DNA of 64,000 bases from Polaribacter porphyrae (GTDB lineage: Bacteria; Bacteroidota; Bacteroidia; Flavobacteriales; Flavobacteriaceae): positions 2,967,554-3,031,553 of the forward strand of contig NZ_MSCN01000001.1 in assembly GCF_002954685.1 (NCBI RefSeq), read 5' to 3'. A model generated the notes under the pieces. It did no database searches. It was given only the letters and a program-made list of their open reading frames with translations, and was not told the DNA's origin. Made by a program: the position numbers and the translations under genes. This document shows, piece by piece, positions 17,545 through 25,853 of this stretch; position 1 is the stretch's first letter; each line of letters starts with the position of its first letter.

Positions 17545-18228
17545 ATGCAATATAATAAGTTTAAGGAAATATTATCTTCAGCTAGAATGAATAGATATTT
17601 TCTTGCTTGTAATAACAATACTAAGAAAGCGATGACTTTGTATCGTCTTAACCTAAAATTATCTCAAGAGTTTTTTACAATAATTAGTTGTTTTGAGATT
17701 GCATTGAGAAATAAAATTGATAAGCAATGTATATCACATTTAGGAACTAATTGGTTAAAAGATGGAGTCCAGTTAAATGGAATTTTTGATAACGGAAATT
17801 GTTGGCAAACAAAAAAGAGTATTGACGATGCTATTGCAAAGCTAGGAAATTCTTATACACATAATAAATTAGTTGCAGAGTTAGGTTTTGGTTTTTGGAG
17901 GTTTATGTTTGCTAGATATCAATTCAATGCAACTCACAGAATAATGTTAAGAATATTCCCTTCAAAACCAATAAGTACTCCAACAACCCAATATAATCAG
18001 AACTATGTTTTTAATGAATTGAAAAAAATTAATAATTTTAGAAATAGAATTGCTCATCATGAGCCAATCTGTTTTAATCAAACTCAGCCAATTAAAAGCT
18101 CACTTTATGCTAGACAACATTACACTATAATTCTTCAATTATTTCAATGGATGAATATAGATGAATCTGACTTTTTATATGGATTAGACCATATTAATAA
18201 AGTTTGTGATAGGTTAGATAATCTTTAA
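17545..18228 (+). CDS. Abi family protein with HEPN motif
   Basis: A 227-aa protein of the Abi (AbiD/AbiF-like) family: N-terminal MNRYFLACNNNTKKAMTLYR and SCFEIALRNKI, and C-terminal FRNRIAHHEP (R166-N167-x3-H171-H172), the Rx4-6H signature of HEPN ribonucleases. Such proteins give abortive phage infection or act as RNA-cleaving toxins. No antitoxin is adjacent; uvrC lies 103 bp upstream and the patatin gene starts 4 bp downstream, an odd neighbour. Defence function is inferred from the family. Confidence 0.82.
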   Translation: MQYNKFKEILSSARMNRYFLACNNNTKKAMTLYRLNLKLSQEFFTIISCFEIALRNKIDKQCISHLGTNWLKDGVQLNGIFDNGNCWQTKKSIDDAIAKLGNSYTHNKLVAELGFGFWRFMFARYQFNATHRIMLRIFPSKPISTPTTQYNQNYVFNELKKINNFRNRIAHHEPICFNQTQPIKSSLYARQHYTIILQLFQWMNIDESDFLYGLDHINKVCDRLDNL

Positions 18229-18232
18229 GAGA

Positions 18233-20434
18233 ATGAAAAACAAATTACTTTTTTTTATATTCTTAATTTCTATGGTTAGTTTTTCACAACAAAAACAACC
18301 AAAAATTGGTTTGGTTTTAAGTGGAGGTGGTGCAAAAGGATTTGCACATATAGCTATTTTAAAAGAGATAGATAAAGCTGGTATTCAGTTAGATTATATT
18401 GGTGGTACAAGTATGGGAGCCATAATTGGCGGTTTATATGCTGCAGGTTATTCAGGCTTAAAAATAGAGAAAATTGTAAAAGAAACAGATTTTATAAAAA
18501 TTTTAAGAGACCAACTACCAAGAAGTACATCAACATTTTTTGAAAAAGAACATGGAGAAAAGACGAAGATTGCACTCCCTGTAAGTAAAGGAAAGGTGGG
18601 GTTACCAAAAGGTATCTCTAGAGGGCAAAGCGTCTTAAATTTACTTTGCGAATTATTAGATTCAACAGAAGATATCGATGATTTTTCCAAATTACCAATT
18701 CCATTTTTTTGTATAGCTACAGATGTAGAAACTGGGGGAGAAGTATTACTAGAAAAAGGCTTTTTACCTATAGCCTTAAGAGCAAGTAGTTCATTCCCAA
18801 CACTTTTAAATCCTGTTTTTTGTGATGGTAAACTTTTAGTTGATGGTGGTGTAGCTAATAATTTCCCTGTAAGTATAATGAAATCTAAAGGTGTGGATAT
18901 TATAATTGGAGTTGATGTAGAAGGTAGATTGTTTGAAAAGGAAAAGTTAACTTCTGCAATAGCTATATTAAATCAGATTGTGAGTTATCAAATGTACAAT
19001 AAAAGTGAAAAAGAAAAAGAGAAACTAGATGTTTATGTGCATCCAGATATCTTCGAATTTAATGTAGTTGATTTTGATAAAAAAGATAAAATTTTAGAAA
19101 AAGGAGAGATAGAAGCAAAAAAATACACCAAAATTTTTGAAGAGATATCAAAAAAACAACATTCAAAAAAGAAAAGAAAATCATTAAAAATAAATACTTC
19201 TAAAAGATATATTTCTAAAATTGATTTAAAAGGTTCTAACTTCTATACTAGGGCTTTTGTATTAGGTAAATTAAATATTAAAGAAGGAGATAGTGTTAGC
19301 AGGTATGAGATATCAAAAAAAATAAATTTACTATCAGCCACAAAGAATTATGATAGAATAGATTATAAATTAAAAAAGAATAAAGATGATGGTTATGAAT
19401 TAAGTTTTTCATTAACAGAATCTAAAGAAAATGCATCAATAAGTTTAGGAGCTCATTACGATTTTTTGTATAAATCTGGCATATTAGCAAATTATAGTCA
19501 TAAACACTTACTTATTGAAAACGACTTACTTTCTCTAGATATTATTTTAGGTGATAATTTAAGATATAATCTCAACTATTTTGTTGATAATGGTTTTTAT
19601 ATCAGTTATGGTTTTAGGTCTAGGTATAATCACTTTAGAGATAATGCAAAGTTTAGTTTAGCAACTTTTCAGTTACCAAATATTAGTAGTATCAACTTGA
19701 ATTATACAGACATTACCAATCAATTTTTTATACAGACAACGTTTAACAGAAAATTTGCATTGGGTTTAGGAGCAGAACATAAACACCTTAATATTTCTAC
19801 AGAAACTGTTGTTACTAGCAACAATGAAAAAACAATTATTGATAGAAGTAATTATTATAGCCTTTTTGGGTATTTAAAACTAGATACTTATGATAAAAAA
19901 TACTTTGTAACGAAAGGTTATTTCGCAGATTTAAGTTTTAAATGGTACTTGTCTTCATCAGATTATCAAAATAACTTTAGAAGATTTTCTCAAGCAACAG
20001 GTACTTTGGGCTTTGCAACTACTTTTTGGGATAAATTAACATTTCAAAATACAAATCAAGCAGGTTTTACATTAGATAACCCTAACTCAACAGTTTTTGA
20101 TTATTATTTAGGAGGTTATAACCAAAACTATATTAATACATTTATTTCTTTATATGGATATGAATTTTCTGATTTGTCTGCTAAATCGTTTATAAAATCA
20201 GAATTAACTTTAAGATATGCTATTACCGAAAAAAATTATGCAAGTTTTATTGCCAATTATGCACGTATAGACAATAATGTATTTAAAGATATAGAATTGT
20301 TTAAAGATATACGTTCTGGTTATGCTTTAGGGTACAGTTACGATTCTTTTTTAGGGCCAATTGAATTAAAATATAGTTGGTCTCCAGATACAAAAAGAAG
20401 TTATTGGTTATTTAATTTAGGTTTTTGGTTCTAA
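18233..20434 (+). CDS. Patatin-like phospholipase fused to an outer-membrane barrel
   Basis: A 733-aa protein with signal peptide, a patatin domain (oxyanion GGGAKGFAHI, nucleophile S60 in GGTSMGA, D204 in DGGVANN), a POTRA-like region (about 320-385, ISKIDLKGSNFYTRAFV) and a C-terminal Omp85/BamA-type beta-barrel ending in FNLGFWF, with terminal Phe as usual for barrel insertion. This matches PlpD-like autotransported phospholipases (type Vd). It likely hydrolyses phospholipids at or outside the outer membrane. Full length; catalytic residues intact. Confidence 0.93.
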   Translation: MKNKLLFFIFLISMVSFSQQKQPKIGLVLSGGGAKGFAHIAILKEIDKAGIQLDYIGGTSMGAIIGGLYAAGYSGLKIEKIVKETDFIKILRDQLPRSTSTFFEKEHGEKTKIALPVSKGKVGLPKGISRGQSVLNLLCELLDSTEDIDDFSKLPIPFFCIATDVETGGEVLLEKGFLPIALRASSSFPTLLNPVFCDGKLLVDGGVANNFPVSIMKSKGVDIIIGVDVEGRLFEKEKLTSAIAILNQIVSYQMYNKSEKEKEKLDVYVHPDIFEFNVVDFDKKDKILEKGEIEAKKYTKIFEEISKKQHSKKKRKSLKINTSKRYISKIDLKGSNFYTRAFVLGKLNIKEGDSVSRYEISKKINLLSATKNYDRIDYKLKKNKDDGYELSFSLTESKENASISLGAHYDFLYKSGILANYSHKHLLIENDLLSLDIILGDNLRYNLNYFVDNGFYISYGFRSRYNHFRDNAKFSLATFQLPNISSINLNYTDITNQFFIQTTFNRKFALGLGAEHKHLNISTETVVTSNNEKTIIDRSNYYSLFGYLKLDTYDKKYFVTKGYFADLSFKWYLSSSDYQNNFRRFSQATGTLGFATTFWDKLTFQNTNQAGFTLDNPNSTVFDYYLGGYNQNYINTFISLYGYEFSDLSAKSFIKSELTLRYAITEKNYASFIANYARIDNNVFKDIELFKDIRSGYALGYSYDSFLGPIELKYSWSPDTKRSYWLFNLGFWF

Positions 20435-20456
20435 TACAGAATCTTTTTTCAGTTTA

Positions 20457-22700
20457 CTATTTAGTACTCAAATAAAACTCTTCGTATGTTTCTAAAAGAC
20501 TAGTTAGTGCTTTCAATAAATCTTTACTTTCCAAAAGAATACTAAAGTATAAAGTAGTATTTTTTGGGCTACTTTCATCAGTTCTAATTCTAGCTACTTG
20601 CTTTTCTATAGAAGCTGTTACTTTGGTTAATAAATCTCTTTTTTGCATTAAAATAGAATTTAAATCTTCAAAATTTCTCGATTTAAAAATAGCACTGATA
20701 TTTTCTAGAATTTCATTAAGTTGATTATTAATTTCCTTTAAATCTTTAAGCTGTCCCTTTTTTAAATTTTTATGATTGTTGTTTACGTGCTTAAAACTTG
20801 CTCTAGAAATATAACTTATAGATTGTGCAGAATCTTGTAAATAACCTAATACTAAAATATAAAACTTACTGGCTTGTACAGAAGTTTCATCTAAAGATTT
20901 AATAAAATAGAAAACATTATCTTTTAAATCGTCTATTTCATCATTTAATTTTGCAACATGTTTATCTGTTTTACGCAGCTTATTTAAATCATGATTTGCT
21001 AAATCATTAACAACATTCGTGTATAATTTATTAATTCTACTTGCAACACCAGAAATATGATCTGCACTTTCTTCAATTACACCATTTATAGTGATAGATT
21101 CAGATCTTTCAATGTACGTTTTTCTTTTAATTTCATTTGTTTTCTTTCTATGAGCAATTGAGTTTCTAGTAATTAGAAAGGCAACTACTACTAATAAAAC
21201 AGGAATCATAGCAATATGCCAACTAATTAAATACGCTACAATACCAGCAGCTACAAAAGCAATAATTGCTGTTAAAAACCAACCACCAATTACGTTTAAT
21301 ACTCCTGCAACTCTATATACAGCACTTTCACGTCCCCAAGCTCTATCAGCTAAAGAAGTACCCATAGCCACCATAAATGTTACATAAGTAGTTGACAAAG
21401 GTAATTTCATTGAAGTAGCAATAGAAATTAAAACACTAGCCATAATTAAGTTAACAGAAGCTCTAACAAGATCAAAAGCAGGCATTTCAAATGTTTTGTC
21501 TTTTGGTAATTTTACAACGGGTTTTTCAAATTTTGAATTGATATAAGTCTGCGTGTTTTTAGGGATAATATAATTAATTCCAGCATTTAAAAACATCGAA
21601 AAACGAACTACAATTCTAGATACATTATTTGGTTGAAATTTCTCATGACCCTCTCCTTGTCTAGATAAGTTAATACCTGTTTCGATTACAGACTTTGCTT
21701 TAGAAGATGTCCATAAAGTAATTACCATAATTGCACCAGCCAATAAAAGTAACCAAATATTTGAAGGTACTTTTTTAGCTAAACTACCCATAGAAAAAGC
21801 ATCAGGAGCAATATTAGATATACTCCAAGCTTCATAAGAATTTAGTGCTGCAATTGGCACACCAATAAAGTTTACTAAATCATTACCAGCAAAAGCCATG
21901 GCTAAAGAGAAAGTACCAACCCCAATTATAATAACTAAAATATCAAGTTTCAATACTTTTGTTAAAAAATGAGAAATTAAAGTCCAGATAACAAAACTAA
22001 AAGCTACAATTTCTAATGTATTTCCTTCTAAATAATCTTCTATACTTCCATAAAATTGAGTTCCTTTCAAACCTTTAATAATAATAAAATAGGTTATTGC
22101 AGTTATAGCAAAACCCCCAAATAAAGAGTTGATATAAGCAGGCCTAGATTCAAAGTTGAATGAATAAATTAATCTTGAAAAATATTGTACAATAGCACCC
22201 ACAGTAAAGGCTACAACAACAGAGAGTAAAATACCTAATATTATATCTGAAGCAGTATTGTAGTTAATGTAGTTCCAAATTGCAGAAAATGTCTCGTTAT
22301 CATTTTGAGAGATTTTTATCAATGCAATAACTACAGCAGAACCTAATAACTCAAAAACAATAGAAACTGTTGTAGAAGTAGGCATTCCTAATGAGTTAAA
22401 AACATCTAAAAGCAATATATCTGTTATCATTACTGCCATGAATATGAACATAACATCTTGAAACATAAACATACTAGGATTAAAGATTCCTTTTCTGGCA
22501 ACTTCCATCATTCCACTAGAAGAAACAGCACCAAAGAAAACACCAACACTAGCAATAATCATAATGTTTCTTACAGAAATTGCTTTAGAACCTATTGCAG
22601 AATTTAAAAAGTTTACAGCATCATTACTAACACCAACTACTAAATCTACTATGGCTAGAACAGCTAATGCAACAAGCATTAACACATAAGGATCTCCCAT
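20457..22700 (-). CDS. Inorganic phosphate transporter, PiT family
   Basis: A 747-aa inner-membrane symporter with two PiT signature repeats (GVSNDAVNFLNSAIGSKA near the N-terminus; LPLSTTYVTFMVAMGTSLADR in the second half) and about twelve helices, followed by a cytosolic PhoU/DUF47-like helical tail of some 200 residues. The fused regulatory tail is longer than classical PitA. It is divergent from a TonB receptor; the shared intergenic region carries an 11-bp-phased Pho-box-like array, consistent with a phosphate-uptake locus. Confidence 0.93.
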   Translation of the reverse strand: MGDPYVLMLVALAVLAIVDLVVGVSNDAVNFLNSAIGSKAISVRNIMIIASVGVFFGAVSSSGMMEVARKGIFNPSMFMFQDVMFIFMAVMITDILLLDVFNSLGMPTSTTVSIVFELLGSAVVIALIKISQNDNETFSAIWNYINYNTASDIILGILLSVVVAFTVGAIVQYFSRLIYSFNFESRPAYINSLFGGFAITAITYFIIIKGLKGTQFYGSIEDYLEGNTLEIVAFSFVIWTLISHFLTKVLKLDILVIIIGVGTFSLAMAFAGNDLVNFIGVPIAALNSYEAWSISNIAPDAFSMGSLAKKVPSNIWLLLLAGAIMVITLWTSSKAKSVIETGINLSRQGEGHEKFQPNNVSRIVVRFSMFLNAGINYIIPKNTQTYINSKFEKPVVKLPKDKTFEMPAFDLVRASVNLIMASVLISIATSMKLPLSTTYVTFMVAMGTSLADRAWGRESAVYRVAGVLNVIGGWFLTAIIAFVAAGIVAYLISWHIAMIPVLLVVVAFLITRNSIAHRKKTNEIKRKTYIERSESITINGVIEESADHISGVASRINKLYTNVVNDLANHDLNKLRKTDKHVAKLNDEIDDLKDNVFYFIKSLDETSVQASKFYILVLGYLQDSAQSISYISRASFKHVNNNHKNLKKGQLKDLKEINNQLNEILENISAIFKSRNFEDLNSILMQKRDLLTKVTASIEKQVARIRTDESSPKNTTLYFSILLESKDLLKALTSLLETYEEFYLSTK

Positions 22701-22839
22701 TTTTTAAATTTTTTACAAAGAAACAAATTTAATTACTCCATAAATTGATAATGTTATCTAAATGTTATGATATAAAACATTAATCTCACAGATAGTTTTC
22801 CAAAGAGATTCAAATATAAATTAGATTTACTCAAATCAG

Positions 22840-22900
22840 GTAACATTAACTTAACAGGTTATTAACACAAGTATAATTCTTAACTAACAAAGACTTTACA
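22840..22900. promoter_or_regulatory. Tandem Pho-box-like array, 11-bp period
   Basis: Tetramers start at 22841, 22852, 22863, 22874, 22885 and 22896: TAAC, TAAC, TAAC, TAAT, TAAC, TTAC, all exactly 11 bp apart. With flanks, four of them read NTAACA, like the TTAACA repeats bound by PhoP in Bacillus and the 11-bp half-site spacing of PhoB boxes. The array ends about 10 bp before GACTTTTG (22910-22917), a weak -7, and no good -33 is seen, as expected for an activator-dependent promoter. Confidence 0.7.
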
Positions 22901-22939
22901 AAAGTAATAGACTTTTGCAAAATAATTAATGTCATAGAA

Positions 22940-25756
22940 ATGAAGAAAATTCTATTTATTTTATTTTTGGCTTTAGGTCAAATTTCAATAGCTCAAAACA
23001 ATGCAACAGTTAAAGGTATTTTAACTGATAAAGAAGCAGGGAATGAGCCATTACCATTCGCAAATGTAATTATTAAAGGAACTACTATAGGATCTACAAC
23101 CGATTTTGATGGTAAATATTCATTAAAAGTTCCTGCTGGGAGCCATGTTATCGTTTTTAGTTTTTTAGGATATAAATCAATTGAAAAACCATTTGCAATT
23201 AAGGCAGGTGAAACAATTACTATAAATCAATTAATGTCTGCTGAAGAAGGTGTTGCTTTAGATCAAGTTGTTGTGAAAACTACTACTAGTAGAGAAAAAG
23301 AATCTGCTTTATTACTGCAACAAAAAAAAGCGGTAACCATAGATCAAAAAATAGGTCAACAAGAATTGATAAAAAAAGGAGTAAGTGATGCTGCAACTGC
23401 TTTAACTAAAACTACAGGTATTTCCAAACAACAAGGTTCAGGTAGTGTCTTTGTAAGAGGTTTAGGAGACAGGTATAACACAACTACTTTAAATGGGTTA
23501 CCATTACCATCTAATAACCCTACCAATAAAAATATTGATTTAGGTATTTTCTCTACTGATATTATTGAATTTATATCGATAGATAAAACATTTAATACTA
23601 AAAATTATGGAGATTTTAGTGGAGCTAATATAGATATATCATCAAAAAAGTATAAAGGTCAAGGCTTTTTAGAAATAGGTTTTGGTTCAGCAGTAAATTC
23701 AGAAGCTATAAGTCAAAACACTTTTTACTTAAATGATGGTCCTAATTACACTGGTTTTTATGATGTAGGTATTCCAAACTTTCCATTAAACAATTATAAT
23801 TTTGGTACAAGTTGGGATAGAGAAGAAGCTAATACACCAATAAATTTGAGTTTATCTATTAAAGGTGGAGATTCTTATGAGCTAGGAGAAGACACTAAAT
23901 TGAGCTTTTTTGGAGTAGCTTCTTTTAATAATGATTATAACTTTAGAGAAGGGGTAAATAGAGGTAGTGTTAATACAGGTGCAGTTGCTAGAAGAGATTA
24001 TGATTACACATCTTACATCTATCAAACAAATTTTACTGCTATGGGTAATATTTTATTAAAGCACAAATCCAATGAATTTAGATACAATGCCTTGATGATT
24101 AATACTACAAATCAAACCCAAGAAGAGTATTTTGGTAGTGTAGATATATTTGATTATGCTCCAAATGGAGGTGCATTTGTTCAAAGAGCATTATTTGAAA
24201 GAACATCCTTGTTTGTTCATCAACTTTTAGGAGATCATAAAATTAATGAGAATATAGAAGTAAACTGGGGTGGAGCATACAATTTTGTAGCAAATGATAT
24301 TCCTAACAGACGTCAAGTAATCTTAACTCCAGATGATTGGAATGTGCCTAATGGACCAAAATCTTTTAAAGAAACTTTAAATCAATCAGATAATCATAGA
24401 TTTTTTCAAGATTTAGAAGAAGAAGAATTAGCAGCAAATGCTTCAGTTTCTTATAAATTTGATAAAAACGAAGATGAAGACTATTTAGGAAAAGTAACTT
24501 TAGGCTACAATGGAAGATTTAAAAACGTAGATTTTAATGCTACACAATTTAATTTTGCCATACGTAATAGAGGTTCAAGTGCAGTTCCTCAACCTCTAAT
24601 TAATGATATTTACAATTTAGATAGTTACTTTAATCAAGCTAATTTTAATGCTGGTTTATTTGATATTAGAACGTTTAGAGGTGGTTTAGGGACTAGTATA
24701 GATGTATTAAGACCACAATCTTATGGGGGTGACCAAACAATCCATGCTGGTTTTGTTAATGGAGAATATAAATTTTCTGAAAAATTTACAGCTGTAGTTG
24801 GTATTAGATTCGAACAGATTAATCAATCTTTAAGTTTTGACACTTCATTACAGCAAGGTTCAAGCGAATTAGATCAATTAGAAATACTACCATCAATATC
24901 ATTAAAGTACGAACTTGATGAAAAAAATAATTTAAAATTTGCTGCCAGTAAAACCTATACCTTACCACAATTTAAAGAAAGAGCTCCATTTCAATACGAT
25001 GAAACACCTACATTAACAACACTTGGTAACCCAGCTCTATATACTTCCACCAATTATAATTTAGATTTTAAATGGGATTTCTTTCCTAAATCTGATGAAA
25101 TAATATCAGTAGGGTTATTTGGCAGATTTATTAATGATCCAATCAATAAAATCACAATTAACTCCGCTTCAAATGATGTGAGTTGGGTAAATTCTGGTGA
25201 TTTGGCTACAGCATATGGTATAGAATTAGAAGCTAGAAAAAACATTATTGAAAGTGAAGTTGAAACAGAAGAAAATACTTTAAAAACAAAACTCTCTGTA
25301 GGTTTAAACATTTCATACTTGCAAACCAACCAAGATTTAGATGCTAATAAAGTATTTACCGAAACTACAGCTGCAGGTTTTCCTTTAAGTGTTGATTTTT
25401 CTTTTGCTGAAAGTTCTTTAACAGGAGCATCAGATTTATTATTAAATGCAGATATTTCATTTTTAAAAGAATTTAAGAAAGATAAAAGTATACAGTCAAC
25501 AGTAGCTTTCAATTATTTTTCTGATAGAATATTTGCTTTAGCTACAGAATTAGGTAGAGGTGATATTGTAGATTCTGGTATCCCAACATTAGACTTTATT
25601 TTTAAATATAATGCAAATAAAAATATTGGTTTAGGCTTAAAAGTAAACAATATTCTAAATCCAACAGTAAAAAGAACTCAAGAAGTTCAAGATGTTCTGG
25701 TTACTTCATTTAATTTAGGTGTAGACTTTAATTTATCGTTAAGCTATAACTTTTAG
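22940..25756 (+). CDS. TonB-dependent receptor, probable phosphate-regulated
   Basis: A 938-aa outer-membrane receptor: signal peptide (to about 18), carboxypeptidase-like regulatory domain (ATVKGILTDKEAGNEPLPFA), plug (KAVTIDQKIGQQELIKKG, then SVFVRGLGDRYNTTTLNG) and a 22-strand-type barrel ending LSLSYNF. There is no SusD partner; instead the two-repeat lipoprotein follows. The Pho-box-like array upstream and the divergent phosphate transporter suggest uptake of a phosphorus-containing compound. The ligand is inferred, not seen. Confidence 0.93.
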   Translation: MKKILFILFLALGQISIAQNNATVKGILTDKEAGNEPLPFANVIIKGTTIGSTTDFDGKYSLKVPAGSHVIVFSFLGYKSIEKPFAIKAGETITINQLMSAEEGVALDQVVVKTTTSREKESALLLQQKKAVTIDQKIGQQELIKKGVSDAATALTKTTGISKQQGSGSVFVRGLGDRYNTTTLNGLPLPSNNPTNKNIDLGIFSTDIIEFISIDKTFNTKNYGDFSGANIDISSKKYKGQGFLEIGFGSAVNSEAISQNTFYLNDGPNYTGFYDVGIPNFPLNNYNFGTSWDREEANTPINLSLSIKGGDSYELGEDTKLSFFGVASFNNDYNFREGVNRGSVNTGAVARRDYDYTSYIYQTNFTAMGNILLKHKSNEFRYNALMINTTNQTQEEYFGSVDIFDYAPNGGAFVQRALFERTSLFVHQLLGDHKINENIEVNWGGAYNFVANDIPNRRQVILTPDDWNVPNGPKSFKETLNQSDNHRFFQDLEEEELAANASVSYKFDKNEDEDYLGKVTLGYNGRFKNVDFNATQFNFAIRNRGSSAVPQPLINDIYNLDSYFNQANFNAGLFDIRTFRGGLGTSIDVLRPQSYGGDQTIHAGFVNGEYKFSEKFTAVVGIRFEQINQSLSFDTSLQQGSSELDQLEILPSISLKYELDEKNNLKFAASKTYTLPQFKERAPFQYDETPTLTTLGNPALYTSTNYNLDFKWDFFPKSDEIISVGLFGRFINDPINKITINSASNDVSWVNSGDLATAYGIELEARKNIIESEVETEENTLKTKLSVGLNISYLQTNQDLDANKVFTETTAAGFPLSVDFSFAESSLTGASDLLLNADISFLKEFKKDKSIQSTVAFNYFSDRIFALATELGRGDIVDSGIPTLDFIFKYNANKNIGLGLKVNNILNPTVKRTQEVQDVLVTSFNLGVDFNLSLSYNF

Positions 25757-25806
25757 TTAACACAAGGGTAACTTAAGCATAAGTTTACAGAAACGTTTAA
25801 TTAACG
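25746..25806. promoter_or_regulatory. Second Pho-box-like array, 11-bp period
   Basis: Cores at 25747, 25758, 25769, 25780, 25791 and 25802 read TAAC, TAAC, TAAC, TAAG, AAAC, TAAC, each 11 bp apart. The first overlaps the end of the receptor gene (stop at 25754-25756). The array lies 48 bp upstream of the lipoprotein gene, so this gene probably has its own activator-controlled promoter in addition to read-through. Confidence 0.62.
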
Positions 25807-25853
25807 CAATCAAACCTAATTTTGAGGAGTTGAAAAAATAAATTAAAACAAAA

